A stretch of 64,000 nt of DNA from Geoanaerobacter pelophilus (GCF_018476885.1 NZ_JAHCVJ010000005.1:62001-126000), one strand, 5' to 3'. Shown: positions 53,699 to 63,000, counted from the stretch's first letter. Notes: a model not told the origin generated them from the letters alone. Numbers and translations: made by a program.

Positions 53699-54172
53699 CT
53701 ATGCCGTCCCTTCTTTGGGGCGCTGAGCCTTTTTCAGGAGTGCAACAGTAATGGGGTGATTGTTGGTTTCGGCATAGACAATCGCTGTGTTCCCTGCCTT
53801 GGTTCGGGCATGAATCTCGGCACCATTTACCAAAAGGGCCTGAACCGTGTGGTTACATCCGTAGATTGCTGCAAACATCAGGGGGGTGTGGCCGTCGCGA
53901 TCACGGGCATCTATAGTGGCTCCGTGCTCCAGCAACAGCTTGACAATTTCAACGTGACCGTTTGACGCGGCATAATGGAGGGCGGTTTTTCCTTTTTCAC
54001 TCATTGCATCAATATCTGCGCTTCTTTTAAGGATTTCACGTACAGTTTCAATGTCGCCTGCTTTGGCAGCTTCCATCAAGGGCGTATGCCCGTGCCGGTC
54101 CTTCGCGTTCACGTTAGACGTCATCCCGTCCCCCTTTCTGATCGTGTTCCCCGCTACAATTGTACTCTCCAT
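53699..54172 (-). CDS. ankyrin repeat protein
   Basis: A 157-residue protein; the start at 54172 has AAAGGAG upstream. About four ankyrin repeats are visible, with cores HGHTPLMEAAKAGDIETV, GKTALHYAASNGHVEIV, DGHTPLMFAAIYGCNHTV and AGNTAIVYAETNNHPIT. It is probably cytoplasmic and protein-binding; the partner is unknown. It lies upstream of the c7 gene on the same strand (37-nt gap). Confidence 0.9.
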   Translation of the reverse strand: MESTIVAGNTIRKGDGMTSNVNAKDRHGHTPLMEAAKAGDIETVREILKRSADIDAMSEKGKTALHYAASNGHVEIVKLLLEHGATIDARDRDGHTPLMFAAIYGCNHTVQALLVNGAEIHARTKAGNTAIVYAETNNHPITVALLKKAQRPKEGTA

Positions 54173-54341
54173 CGGCCTTCTCCTTTCCTGACTAGGGTCA
54201 AAGAAAAAATGATGAGACCACACATTTGCGCATCAGTATGCAATGGTTTGTCCGTCGGCTCTTCGTCACCTCCTCATAATATTCATCAAATTCGATGGCA
54301 ACAGTATATTAGCCAAGCCTAAGTGAGTCAATAAATTCTAC

Positions 54342-54644
54342 TCAAGGAACTGTTGTGTCAGGCAAAACCGTCAATCCGTTTTTCGGAGACTTGGTGGCTG
54401 AGAGTTTCGGCGCTGGAGGTCTGCATACCTCGCAAGGTTTGTAACCAGCATCCCTTGCTGTTACTGCAGAGTCAAACTTTATTCGGTTATTCTTCCCGGT
54501 TTTCTTGACATAACGGCATGATGCAAGATGGTAGCTCTTGGATTTTATCGAGCCCCATACTCCCCCGTATGCCGTATTTGGCATTAAGGGGAGCAGAATA
54601 AATACTCCCAGAAGGAAAGCGACTGAACAGAGAATGCCGCGCAT
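54342..54644 (-). CDS. exported protein with Ada-type metal-binding motif
   Basis: A 100-residue protein with an N-terminal signal or anchor (LCSVAFLLGVFILLPLMPNTAYG), then SYHLASCRYVKK...AGYKPCEVCRPP. The C...C-x2-C pattern and GYKPCxxC form match the zinc-binding domain found in Ada and in some secreted nucleases. No nuclease domain is present. The C-terminal 25 residues are low complexity. The start has only a weak ribosome binding site. Confidence 0.75.
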   Translation of the reverse strand: MRGILCSVAFLLGVFILLPLMPNTAYGGVWGSIKSKSYHLASCRYVKKTGKNNRIKFDSAVTARDAGYKPCEVCRPPAPKLSATKSPKNGLTVLPDTTVP

Positions 54645-54681
54645 GAGTAAGCTTACCGCTTCAGACTGTCAATGCAAGCAA

Positions 54682-55089
54682 TCAACATTTCTTTTGATTG
54701 ATGAATTCACCGATTTTTTTATCCATTTGGGCAATATGGTTCAAAAGCCAGTCAATCATCATTCTGTTGGTGGCGATCGTCAGTGAAAGGGTGGCTCCCT
54801 CAGTAAGCATCTCTTTTTTGAACTCATCCAGCTTGTTGATGAAGATTCGATGTTGTTCACGGTGGAGCGGATAATCCGGATAGGAATGAGCGACTTGCAG
54901 TTTCTCTTCATCGCTGAAATGGACACGAACATATTCATCAAGAAAACAGAGGAGGCTGCCGATCTCCTTGGATCCGCTCCCGGCGCTGCATGCCTCCAGG
55001 AGGTGGTTGAACCTGTTAAACAACTCTTTGTGCTGTTCGTCGATCTTTTCGACACCTACGGCAAGGTCTTCGTTCCATTCAATTTTCAA
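54682..55089 (-). CDS. bacteriohemerythrin
   Basis: A 135-residue hemerythrin domain protein starting at TTG, with GGAGG upstream. The diiron ligands are visible: HKELF, the later HFSDEE, HREQH and the C-terminal HIAQMD region. Such proteins bind or sense oxygen and protect anaerobes. It starts 2 nt after the peroxiredoxin stop, suggesting coupling and a joint oxidative defence role. Confidence 0.93.
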   Translation of the reverse strand: MKIEWNEDLAVGVEKIDEQHKELFNRFNHLLEACSAGSGSKEIGSLLCFLDEYVRVHFSDEEKLQVAHSYPDYPLHREQHRIFINKLDEFKKEMLTEGATLSLTIATNRMMIDWLLNHIAQMDKKIGEFINQKKC

Positions 55090-55091
55090 TG

Positions 55092-55574
55092 CTACTTTCC
55101 TCCCTCATTGCTGTTTTGCCCCAGCCATTTCACGACTTCTGCTGGGTGCGCATCTGCTTTTGCCACTTTAGGCCAGTGTTTGAGAATGGTGCCATCCGGA
55201 CCGACAATAACGGTTGAGCGAATAACACCCATGCATTTCTTGCCACACATTACTTTTTCGCCGTACGCTCCATATAAGGACATCATTGAGGCATCCGGAT
55301 CAGAGAGCAGTACAAATGGGAGATCAAAATCACGGATGAATTTGTCATGTGATTTGAGGCTGTCTTTGCTTATCCCTAACAGCACCACATCCATGCTATC
55401 AAATTGGGGCTTGAGATCGCGAAAGCCACATGCTTCTTTGGTGCAGCCGGGAGTGTTGTCCTTTGGATAAAAATAAAGGACTATTCTTTTGCCGGCAAAG
55501 TCTTGTAGCCGGTAATGTTTGCCGTCGCTACCCTCCAGATCGAAGTCGGGTGCTTTGCCCCCTGTGAGTGGCAT
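55092..55574 (-). CDS. bcp: peroxiredoxin, Bcp/PrxQ type
   Basis: A 160-residue thiol peroxidase; the start at 55574 has AAAGGAG upstream. The peroxidatic Cys is in DNTPGCTKEACGF with the resolving Cys five residues later (Bcp pattern). LYFYPKDNTPGC and GISKDSLKSHDKF are typical. It reduces peroxides using thioredoxin-type donors. Confidence 0.93.
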   Translation of the reverse strand: MPLTGGKAPDFDLEGSDGKHYRLQDFAGKRIVLYFYPKDNTPGCTKEACGFRDLKPQFDSMDVVLLGISKDSLKSHDKFIRDFDLPFVLLSDPDASMMSLYGAYGEKVMCGKKCMGVIRSTVIVGPDGTILKHWPKVAKADAHPAEVVKWLGQNSNEGGK

Positions 55575-55712
55575 AGATTTGCTCCTTTGTGTGAGATTGA
55601 CTGGCGTGGATATAATGATAACGCGTTTCAGAGAAATGTTAAGCTTCCAGATTTGGCGATTCGGCAAATGCTGGTATACTTTCGCTCATAAATGATAGTA
55701 GGGAGCAGCACG

Positions 55713-56591
55713 ATGATACTTGGCAAATTATTGGTGACAGGCATTGTTGCCGGTCTGATGGTGGTCTCAATGCCGCAGTGGGCTTTGACACAGGAGGTTG
55801 CGAATGAAAACCAGCCGCTTCCCTCAGTACCGGTATCTCCTTCAAGTGAAAAGAGTCCAGACGTCCGCGAATTGCAGATAGCCGAACAGACCTTGCGCAA
55901 GGCGTTGGAAAAATCCGAGGCCGATAAGGCCGATCTTGAGAAAAGACTCACCGACTTTGCTGCTCGGGAGCAGCAGGTGCGTGATGAATCGGCAAAGCTT
56001 GCTGCGGAAAAAGATGCCATTGAAAAGTCCTGTCCCAAGCCTGCTCCCGCAACGGTTAAGGCGGCAACCAAACAAAAAAAGAAAAAGACCGTTCATAAGT
56101 GGTGGACTTCGGAGCGGCGCGCTTCGGATAATCTAACGGCAGGCGATGGATCTGCCCAAAAGACGGCACGGCTGAAAAAGACCGGCAAGAAAAAAAAGAA
56201 GGTTGGCAAGACAAAGAAGAAGGCAGCGAGTGCCAAAAAAGCCTGCGCCGGCCCGGTAGTCTCCTTGGCCGACATCAAAAAGGCACTGAGCGGTAAGCGC
56301 AACCTTGCCGGGAAAAATCTGAGTGGCTTGAACCTGACAGGGATGGCTCTTGTTGGCGCTGATCTGAAAGGGGCCTGTCTTGCAAAAACCAACTTGGAAA
56401 GGGCTGACCTGGCGGAAGCCAATCTGGAAAGAGCGGATCTTTCCGGGGCAAATCTGCGGATGACGAGTCTCAGGCTGGCAAATATAAATGCTGCCAAGCT
56501 GGACGGCGCAAAGCTAGATAATGCCATCTGGATTGACAGTCGAATCTGTCTCGATGGTTCAGTGGGGGGCTGCAAAGACGTGATCCCATAA
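55713..56591 (+). CDS. exported coiled-coil, Lys-rich pentapeptide repeat protein
   Basis: A 292-residue protein; ATG at 55713 has GGGAG upstream. A signal peptide (about 1-27, MPQWA end) precedes a Pro-rich linker, a coiled coil (about 50-105), a strongly basic part with Lys runs (115-175), and a pentapeptide repeat region (about 190-275; ANLERADLSGANLRMTSLRL) forming a right-handed beta helix. Two C-terminal Cys may pair. Role unknown; the basic part could bind nucleic acid, lipopolysaccharide or wall polymers. Confidence 0.85.
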   Translation: MILGKLLVTGIVAGLMVVSMPQWALTQEVANENQPLPSVPVSPSSEKSPDVRELQIAEQTLRKALEKSEADKADLEKRLTDFAAREQQVRDESAKLAAEKDAIEKSCPKPAPATVKAATKQKKKKTVHKWWTSERRASDNLTAGDGSAQKTARLKKTGKKKKKVGKTKKKAASAKKACAGPVVSLADIKKALSGKRNLAGKNLSGLNLTGMALVGADLKGACLAKTNLERADLAEANLERADLSGANLRMTSLRLANINAAKLDGAKLDNAIWIDSRICLDGSVGGCKDVIP

Positions 56592-56616
56592 GGAAATGGC
56601 TGTGATCTTAATATGG

Positions 56617-56653
56617 TAAAACCTCTGGCGGACTACTGTCTCCAGGGGTTTTA
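56617..56653. terminator. bidirectional terminator between pentapeptide gene and priA
   Basis: TAAAACCTCTGG (56617-56628) pairs fully with CCAGGGGTTTTA (56642-56653), with one T-G pair and a 13-nt loop. The two genes converge here. Confidence 0.85.
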
Positions 56654-56663
56654 TTGTATGGGG

Positions 56664-58919
56664 CTACAGCATATCCAGCGGGTCAATATCAATGGTAAGC
56701 CGGACATTACTCGGCAGGTCCAGTGCTTCTTTTGTTGATTTGAGCAGTTGATGCAGGTCGTTTCGGTGCTTTGCCTTCAGGAGGATCTGCCTGCGGTGGC
56801 GCCCGCGAAGTACTGCTAGTGGGGCAGCTGCTGGTCCAAGAATGTTGACACGGCCATGCAAGGCTCGCTTTTGCTGTGAAAGCTCTGCCGCAGCTTTCTG
56901 TGCCGACTTGTTAACGGCTGCTTCAGAAGTGCTCGAAAGCTCGATAAGGGCAAGGAATGAAAAAGGCGGGTAGTCCAGTTCTGCCCGGAACTTGAGCTCC
57001 TGTTCACAGAAACCTTTACAGTCGTAGTTGATGGCACTGGTGATGGCGTAATTATCAGGGGCCATTGTCTGGACCAGTACCCGGCCGGGCTGGGTGCCAC
57101 GGCCTGCCCTTCCGGAAACTTGAGTCAGAAGCTGGAATGTCCGTTCAGCACTTCTGAAGTCTGGGAGATTGAGGGAGGCATCGACTGAGATTACCCCGAC
57201 CAGAGTGACCCCGGGGAAATCGTGCCCTTTGGCTACCATCTGAGTGCCGACAAGGATGTCAATTTGTCTGTTTTCAACCTGAGTCAGAATGCGTGAGTGC
57301 CCACCTCTGCCTCCGGTTGTGTCTTTATCCATTCGGGCAATACGGGCCGATGGCAGCAGCTCCAAGACCTCATCTTCAACCTTCTCTGTGCCACGCCCCA
57401 GTAGGACGATATCACTACCGTTGCAAGCCGGGCATAAGCTTGGTGCGGGAATGGAGTAGTCGCAGTAGTGGCAGTAATGACGATTCTTGCTGCGGTGGTG
57501 AGTGAGCGATACGGCGCAGTTTGGGCAACGGAAGGTGTGGCCGCAATCCTGGCACACCAAATATGTCGCATAGCCACGTCGGTTGAGGAACAGCAACGTC
57601 TGGCCGCCACTTGCCAAGGTTTCCTCCATTGCTGTGACCAGTTCAGTTGAAAACGCGCCACCCTTCTTGCTGCGCATCTCAATCAGTACGGTTTCCGGCA
57701 TTGGCAGGTCGCGGACTCGCTTTGGGAGTTCAATCAGTCCGATTTTTCCCGTTTGGGCGGCATGCCAGGTTACTACTTGGGGGGTAGCGCTCCCCAGTAC
57801 TACACAACTATTTTCCATTTTACCCCTGACCAGTGCCAGGTCACGGGCATTGTACCTGAATCCGTCCCCTTGCTTGTAGCTAGCTTCATGTTCTTCGTCC
57901 ACTACGATGATGCCGATGTTTTCCAGTGGTGCGAAAACTGCAGATCTGGCGCCGATGACGATGGCGGCTTCGCCACGTCTTATTCTGCGCCACTCGTCAA
58001 AGCGTTCTCCTGGTGTGAGACCGCTGTGAAGAACAGCAATACCGCTTCCGAAACGTGACCGGAATCGTCTTACCAGTTGAGGCGTGAGTGCTATCTCCGG
58101 AACCAGCACCAGTGCACTCCTTGCCTGCGCAAGAGCATGACTGATTGCTTGAAGGTACACTTCGGTTTTGCCGCTGCCGGTAACACCGTGCAGAAGGAAA
58201 GACGAGAATTTACCCTGGTTGAGGGAATCCTGTAGCCGGCATACTGCAAGTTCTTGATCCGCTGTCAACGCCGGCGGTGTATCTGGAGTGGTGGGCAGAT
58301 CACGAAACGGATCGCGGTAGACTTCTCTCGTTTCTGCTGTCAACCAGCCATTTTCTACAAGATAGCGAAGACCTGCAGCATCAATATTGGTTGCTCTTCG
58401 GAGCTGCAGTGCCGGCATTTCCCCTGTTGCCAGCACCAGCTCAACTGTAGCAAGCTTTCGCCCCTGAAGCGGGCGGCATTGGGGCTGGAGAGGTGCAAGT
58501 CGGTAGAAGGTCTCTTGTTTTATGGTGCGCCCGCCTGAGAGTACCTCATCGCAGACGATTGTCCCATCCGCCAGCACAGCCTGTTGTTTCTTGCCAATGA
58601 TGTTTATTCCGCCCGGCAGAGCGGTTTTGAGAACTTCCCCGAGCGGATGCATATAGTACGAGGCGGCCCAACGGAAAAAATCCAGTTCTGTAGATGTGAA
58701 GAGCGGTTCTCGATCAAGGATTGCAATGACTTCTTTCAAATTGGCAACCGGATCTGCTCCGGTTTTTACGGTGTATGCGGTGAGAGTTCGTTTGCCGAAA
58801 GGGACCAGGACGCGCATGCCGACTTTGATGGTTCCCAAGTCGGCAGGAACGATATAGTTGTAAACGGCATCCAGGTAAAGCGGGACAACTGCTTCTATAA
58901 TGACGGGAGGGTTGAGCAT
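56664..58919 (-). CDS. priA: primosomal replication restart helicase PriA
   Basis: A 751-residue PriA. The N-terminal DNA-binding domain (about 1-110) leads to helicase motifs: Walker [20 protein letters not shown], and a zinc region with eight Cys (CQDCGHTFRCPNC...YCHYCDY...CPACNG). QVSGRAGRG is motif VI. It reloads the replisome at stalled forks. Two starts, 58919 and 58946, both lack a good ribosome binding site; the shorter fits family alignments as I recall them. Confidence 0.94.
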   Translation of the reverse strand: MLNPPVIIEAVVPLYLDAVYNYIVPADLGTIKVGMRVLVPFGKRTLTAYTVKTGADPVANLKEVIAILDREPLFTSTELDFFRWAASYYMHPLGEVLKTALPGGINIIGKKQQAVLADGTIVCDEVLSGGRTIKQETFYRLAPLQPQCRPLQGRKLATVELVLATGEMPALQLRRATNIDAAGLRYLVENGWLTAETREVYRDPFRDLPTTPDTPPALTADQELAVCRLQDSLNQGKFSSFLLHGVTGSGKTEVYLQAISHALAQARSALVLVPEIALTPQLVRRFRSRFGSGIAVLHSGLTPGERFDEWRRIRRGEAAIVIGARSAVFAPLENIGIIVVDEEHEASYKQGDGFRYNARDLALVRGKMENSCVVLGSATPQVVTWHAAQTGKIGLIELPKRVRDLPMPETVLIEMRSKKGGAFSTELVTAMEETLASGGQTLLFLNRRGYATYLVCQDCGHTFRCPNCAVSLTHHRSKNRHYCHYCDYSIPAPSLCPACNGSDIVLLGRGTEKVEDEVLELLPSARIARMDKDTTGGRGGHSRILTQVENRQIDILVGTQMVAKGHDFPGVTLVGVISVDASLNLPDFRSAERTFQLLTQVSGRAGRGTQPGRVLVQTMAPDNYAITSAINYDCKGFCEQELKFRAELDYPPFSFLALIELSSTSEAAVNKSAQKAAAELSQQKRALHGRVNILGPAAAPLAVLRGRHRRQILLKAKHRNDLHQLLKSTKEALDLPSNVRLTIDIDPLDML

Positions 58920-58965
58920 GAACGATATAATGCCTGAAAATGGCATCAGGGAAAAGGTGGAAAAG

Positions 58966-58996
58966 AAAAACGCGGAATAATAGGCTTATTCCGCGT
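58966..58996 (-). terminator. terminator of the flavodiiron protein gene
   Basis: ACGCGGAATAA (58970-58980) pairs exactly with TTATTCCGCGT (58986-58996), five-base loop; on the - strand it is followed by TTTTTCTTTT. Confidence 0.9.
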
Positions 58997-59020
58997 CAAT
59001 CGGTATGGTGCGATTAGTTC

Positions 59021-60211
59021 TCAGGCAGTGGTCAGGATTTCGTCAGCTATTGCCCTGCCTAAAGCCTCACATTGTTGAAGTACCTCCGCTCGGGGAGTAA
59101 ATGGTGAGCGGACGAATGGTGTCGGCAGCTTGAAGTTGAGGCCTTTAAGCCGCTCCTCAACCATTTTGCATGCTTCACCGCTCCAGCCATAGCTGCCGAA
59201 TGCCCCCCCAATGTTCCCTTTCAGCTTGACTGTAGACAGATAAGACAGGACATCCCACATCGGTTTAGGGATATCGCGGTTTATGGTTGGTGTCCCGAAG
59301 ATTAGGGCATCCGCTTCTTCAAGATGGTCCCGTATCTCATTTGCCGATAACTGAATGATGTGATGGCAATCCACCTCCAACCCCTCTTGTGAAGCTCCTT
59401 TTGCTACAGCTTTGGCCATCATCTCGGTATTGCCGTGTGGGGAGAGGTAGAAAATGACTACTTTTTTAGGGCCTGCCACCGGCCTCGCCCATTCCTGATA
59501 AAAGCCAACATAGCGGGCTGGGTCTTTCCTGATTATCGGGCCATGGCTCGGACAGATCATGGCGATTTTTTCGTTTTCGATCTTATTGATGGCTGAGAGT
59601 ACCTTGTCCTTGAAGGGGCGGATAAGGCAGTCGAAATAAAAGTGCATATCTTTTGAGTAATCCTGGACTTCATCATTGTAGATGCTGTTCCCGCAATAAT
59701 GGGCACCGAATGCATCACAAGTGAACAGGATCTCGTCTTGCTCCAGCAGGGTGAACATTGTGTCAGGCCAGTGCAGATAAGGAGCTATTACGAAGCGCAG
59801 AGTCCGGCCTCCCAGATCTAAGGTCTCGCCATCCTTGACTACACGGGCAGGAAAATCTTTATGGATAAGGTTGCCGAGAAAGGTTCTTGCAGCCTGGGTG
59901 GAAACCACCGTTGCATTTGGGCAATGTTGCAGCATGAACTCAATGGAACCGGAATGGTCCGGTTCCGTATGATTTGCTATGATGTAATCGACCTTGGCCG
60001 GATCAATCAGTGACTTGACCTTTTCAAGGAATTCACCGCAACGTTTTGTTTTTACGGTGTCTATTATGGCAACCTTTTCGGTTCCTTGAATCAAATACGA
60101 ATTGTAAGTTGTTCCCCGTTCGGTAGGGAATAAATCGTCGAATATGCGAAGGTCTGGATCGGTAGAACCAATCCAGTGAACTCCTGGCTTGATTTCTATT
60201 GCCTTATTCAT
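59021..60211 (-). CDS. flavodiiron protein (FprA-type oxygen/NO reductase)
   Basis: A 396-residue class A flavodiiron protein. The metallo-beta-lactamase part (about 1-250) holds diiron ligands HTEPDHSG, CDAFGAHYC and PSHGPI; the His that completes HxExDH sites is present, so it looks active. The flavodoxin part (about 255-396) has FYLSPHGNTEMMAKA and GSYGWSGEA. It reduces oxygen to water or NO to nitrous oxide. AAAGGAGC precedes ATG. No rubredoxin gene is adjacent. Confidence 0.95.
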   Translation of the reverse strand: MNKAIEIKPGVHWIGSTDPDLRIFDDLFPTERGTTYNSYLIQGTEKVAIIDTVKTKRCGEFLEKVKSLIDPAKVDYIIANHTEPDHSGSIEFMLQHCPNATVVSTQAARTFLGNLIHKDFPARVVKDGETLDLGGRTLRFVIAPYLHWPDTMFTLLEQDEILFTCDAFGAHYCGNSIYNDEVQDYSKDMHFYFDCLIRPFKDKVLSAINKIENEKIAMICPSHGPIIRKDPARYVGFYQEWARPVAGPKKVVIFYLSPHGNTEMMAKAVAKGASQEGLEVDCHHIIQLSANEIRDHLEEADALIFGTPTINRDIPKPMWDVLSYLSTVKLKGNIGGAFGSYGWSGEACKMVEERLKGLNFKLPTPFVRSPFTPRAEVLQQCEALGRAIADEILTTA

Positions 60212-60274
60212 TCATAAGCTCCTTTCAGTCGAGGTGTTTTATTAATAGTACTAAAAAGGTCTTTTTTGGCAAGC

Positions 60275-61738
60275 TTAATTTGCTTTGTCAATGACCTTTG
60301 CCTTGATCCTGCCGACTATACCGGCCAGGGGCGCCATTTCTTCCGGCTCATCTCCTTCGACCAGTCTTATGTGGGTAATGTCAGCTGGTGCCTGGCCGAA
60401 CGTTGGATCAACCGCGATCCATCCTTCTGCATAGCTCTCGGCCCAGCTATGATACAGGAATCCTTTGCCCTGAATGTAGACAAGGCCAGATACCATGCGG
60501 CTCGGAATCCCGGCTGCCCGTGCCATGGCAACATAAAGTCGGGCATGCGACTGACAGTTCCCTTTACGGAGTTGCAAAGCCTCAACAGCTGAATGGCTGT
60601 CTGTGACAGAGTCTTCGAGAAAGTCGGCAACCCACCGGGTAAGAGCGGCCACTGTTTGCTCGGGAGAGGCATTGCCGGCAATGGCTTGCCGCTGCAGAGC
60701 TACAATCTCAGGGTTATCGGAATTGATGCGAGGGGTAGTCTGCAGGTACTTTGTCTTGTCGATTAAAGTAGCTTGTTCACCTGTTTGCCGTAGAGGTGCT
60801 TTCATTGAAAGTTTGATCCGGTCTGGAGCCTGCCGCGCAGCAGTCTGCCCAGGGCCTTCCGGCAATGGATACCCCGCAGGATAACCTGTGAGCTCTATTG
60901 TAAGTTGCCGGAGTTTTTCCTGAGCCTGGAGATCCTCTGTTATTTTGATAAGACTGAAATCCAGGACAAGGTCTTTTTTCGCAATGGCATCCTCAAAGAG
61001 CCAAGCGACAGCTTTTTTGGCATCTTCGGTTTTGGTAAGGATCAAGCCGTCACGCACAGATTCCTCAATGGTGTTTCCGGATGAATCAACCCAAATGTCA
61101 TTATCAACGAAGGTGTAGAGATCGTTCTGCAGGTGGAAGGTGTCCATGCCGTAGCGCTTTTCGATGCCGATCCCCTTGATAGAGACCTCTTTCAGTTTGA
61201 CTGCTTCGACATCTAGCATCTGAAGTGAGTATTTTTTACCCGGTGCAAACCCCTTGATCAAGGGATAAAGGTTTACTACCGGAGGAGGATAAACCGCCCC
61301 TTTGGATTTGAGGGATTTTTCATGCTTGCCTCCCTTTGATGTAACCGTGAGCTTAACCGTTCTTCCAGAGACCGTGCCGCTCAGGTTTAATGGACTCTTG
61401 TCTATAGTTTGCTCAACCTCAAAGGATTTTAGGGTAAGGTCAGGATTTACCTCGTACCGTTCTCGTGCTGTGGCTTCTCGGGAAAAGCCGAGAACCAGCA
61501 TTTTGGCGCTTCCTTCGCTGGATATTCTGAAACCGTCAGGAGTGGCGGTGACGTTGACGTGGGCAAAGCCGACCCTGTCGCCATTCATCGATATGCTGAA
61601 CCATCGGTCGCCCAGCGGCGGCGAAGTCAGCGGCGGTAACGCTGCCGCAGCGGTAGCAACTAACAGCTGAACGAGGCAGCAGGCCGCGATCCACTGGATT
61701 GACCGTTTACTTGGTAATGAACTGATTGCTATTTTCAT
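60275..61738 (-). CDS. exported transglutaminase-like protein
   Basis: A 487-residue protein with an N-terminal signal or membrane segment (about 14-35). Residues 35-300 form an all-beta region of unknown type. The transglutaminase/protease-like domain lies at about 360-460 with a complete triad: Cys in RKGNCQSHARLY, His in FLYHSWAES and Asp in AVDPTFGQ. It is likely periplasmic and may cleave or cross-link peptides. The ribosome binding site is weak. Confidence 0.88.
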   Translation of the reverse strand: MKIAISSLPSKRSIQWIAACCLVQLLVATAAAALPPLTSPPLGDRWFSISMNGDRVGFAHVNVTATPDGFRISSEGSAKMLVLGFSREATARERYEVNPDLTLKSFEVEQTIDKSPLNLSGTVSGRTVKLTVTSKGGKHEKSLKSKGAVYPPPVVNLYPLIKGFAPGKKYSLQMLDVEAVKLKEVSIKGIGIEKRYGMDTFHLQNDLYTFVDNDIWVDSSGNTIEESVRDGLILTKTEDAKKAVAWLFEDAIAKKDLVLDFSLIKITEDLQAQEKLRQLTIELTGYPAGYPLPEGPGQTAARQAPDRIKLSMKAPLRQTGEQATLIDKTKYLQTTPRINSDNPEIVALQRQAIAGNASPEQTVAALTRWVADFLEDSVTDSHSAVEALQLRKGNCQSHARLYVAMARAAGIPSRMVSGLVYIQGKGFLYHSWAESYAEGWIAVDPTFGQAPADITHIRLVEGDEPEEMAPLAGIVGRIKAKVIDKAN

Positions 61739-61880
61739 TTGGGAATTTCTCGCTTTGTTGCTCGGAGGAAATGTTCATCCGGTTACTTCCTTACATATTT
61801 TCAATATTTATATCATAGCATTGATAGGCAGGCAACGATGTCAGCTGCTTGGGCCTTGGTTTGTTGCTATTGGGACGGAC

Positions 61881-61909
61881 TTGCACACGATCTGTTCAGG
61901 CAGTATAAT
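61881..61909 (+). promoter_or_regulatory. predicted sigma-70 promoter of the candidate small RNA
   Basis: TTGCAC (61881-61886), 17-bp spacer, TATAAT (61904-61909). Transcription should begin near 61916. Confidence 0.7.
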
Positions 61910-61915
61910 ATAGAC

Positions 61916-61999
61916 AACAGATATAACACTTGCGAGGACCTTCGGGTTCTCATTAAGCCCTAGTGGACTTGCCCTCCTAGTCACTAGGGTGTTTTTTTT
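61916..61999 (+). ncRNA. candidate small RNA (or attenuator leader) with anti-SD-like loop
   Basis: About 84 nt from the predicted start to the T-run. First comes a hairpin, GAGGACC-TTCG-GGTTCTC (61934-61951), with the very stable UUCG tetraloop. Then a terminator, CCCTAGTG...CACTAGGG (61958-61965/61982-61989), with inner GACT/AGT(C) pairing and eight T. The terminator's apical loop reads TGCCCTCCT, complementary to AGGAGG ribosome binding sites. It could be a trans-acting RNA or a leader of the hydroxylase gene 40 nt downstream. No reading frame with a ribosome binding site lies in it. Confidence 0.55.
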
Positions 62000-62041
62000 G
62001 AGGTAAGTGGTTGCCCATTCTATAAACCCGGAGAGATGCTG

Positions 62042-62851
62042 ATGACATCTGGTTACACATTACGTGTGTCAGCTTTTCTTGTTGTGCTTGTGGTTGTCGC
62101 ATTGTGGGAGTTTATCGCCCCGCGCCGGAGAATGCTGACTGGCAGACGGAAGCGGTGGTTTGCCAACCTTTCACTGGTTGTAATCGACAACGCAGTAGCA
62201 AGGGTTCTCTTCCCTGTGATGCCGGTAGGAATGGCGTTCATTGCCAAAGAGAAGGGGTGGGGGCTTCTTAATTTTGTAGATTTTCCTTGGCTGGCAGAAG
62301 TGGCCATCGCGGTTATTGTCTTGGATTTGGTGATCTACCTCCAGCATGTCGCGTTTCATTTCTTGCCTCTGCTCTGGCGGCTGCATCGAATGCATCATTC
62401 TGATCTTGATCTCGATGTCACCAGCGGTAACAGATTCCATCCCTTGGAAATCATGATTTCACTGGTCCTTAAACTTGGGGTTGTTGCATTGATTGGGGTC
62501 GATCCAGGTGCAGTTATTGCGTTTGAAGTCATTCTGAATTCATGTTCCATGTTCAGCCACGGTAATGTCAGGCTACCGATACCCATCGATCGCTACCTAA
62601 GGCTGCTGATTGTGACTCCAGACATGCATAGGGTTCATCACTCTGTCATCCCTAGGGAAACCAACAGTAATTATGGTTTTTGCCTGACTTGGTGGGACAG
62701 GCTCTTCAAGACTTACCGTGAGCAACCAGAAGCCGGACATGAAGCTATGTTGATTGGGCTTAAGGAGTTTCGGGACCCTGAACGGTTGCGGTTGCTGCAT
62801 CTTCTTGTACAGCCGTTTGTGAATCGTAAAAGCGGTATGACCGTTGATTGA
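62042..62851 (+). CDS. sterol desaturase/fatty acid hydroxylase family membrane protein
   Basis: A 269-residue diiron membrane hydroxylase-type protein. The start at 62042 is favoured because GGAG is 8 nt upstream; the ATG at 62036 is too close. About four hydrophobic helices surround the His clusters: LQHVAFH, HRMHHSD, FHPLEI and HRVHHS, the metal-binding set of the superfamily. The substrate is unknown; hopanoid, carotenoid or fatty acid modification are options. Confidence 0.9.
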   Translation: MTSGYTLRVSAFLVVLVVVALWEFIAPRRRMLTGRRKRWFANLSLVVIDNAVARVLFPVMPVGMAFIAKEKGWGLLNFVDFPWLAEVAIAVIVLDLVIYLQHVAFHFLPLLWRLHRMHHSDLDLDVTSGNRFHPLEIMISLVLKLGVVALIGVDPGAVIAFEVILNSCSMFSHGNVRLPIPIDRYLRLLIVTPDMHRVHHSVIPRETNSNYGFCLTWWDRLFKTYREQPEAGHEAMLIGLKEFRDPERLRLLHLLVQPFVNRKSGMTVD

Positions 62852-63000
62852 TTATACAAACTGCGTCATCGGCCTTGGTTATGGTCTTCTCGTTTTGTCG
62901 GTAGGACAGGACAAGCAATTTAATATTTTTTAAGTAAGTTTTAAGTTCAGAGTTTGATGGTAAAATTCATAAATCGAAGAACTTAATAAAGGAGAAAATT

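Larger units (their letters stand above)
61739..62041. other. 303-nt gap holding a candidate small RNA
   Basis: Between the divergent transglutaminase-like and hydroxylase genes. The + strand half has a promoter and small RNA or leader, listed separately. A second possible promoter, TTGAGG-17 bp-TATAAA, follows the terminator at about 61997-62025, just before the hydroxylase ribosome binding site. The left part (61739-61880) shows nothing firm. Confidence 0.5.

Noticed and set aside
61739-61963. 74-residue frame upstream of the hydroxylase gene
   Set aside because: No ribosome binding site, unusual composition, and its 3' part is the candidate small RNA promoter and hairpin.
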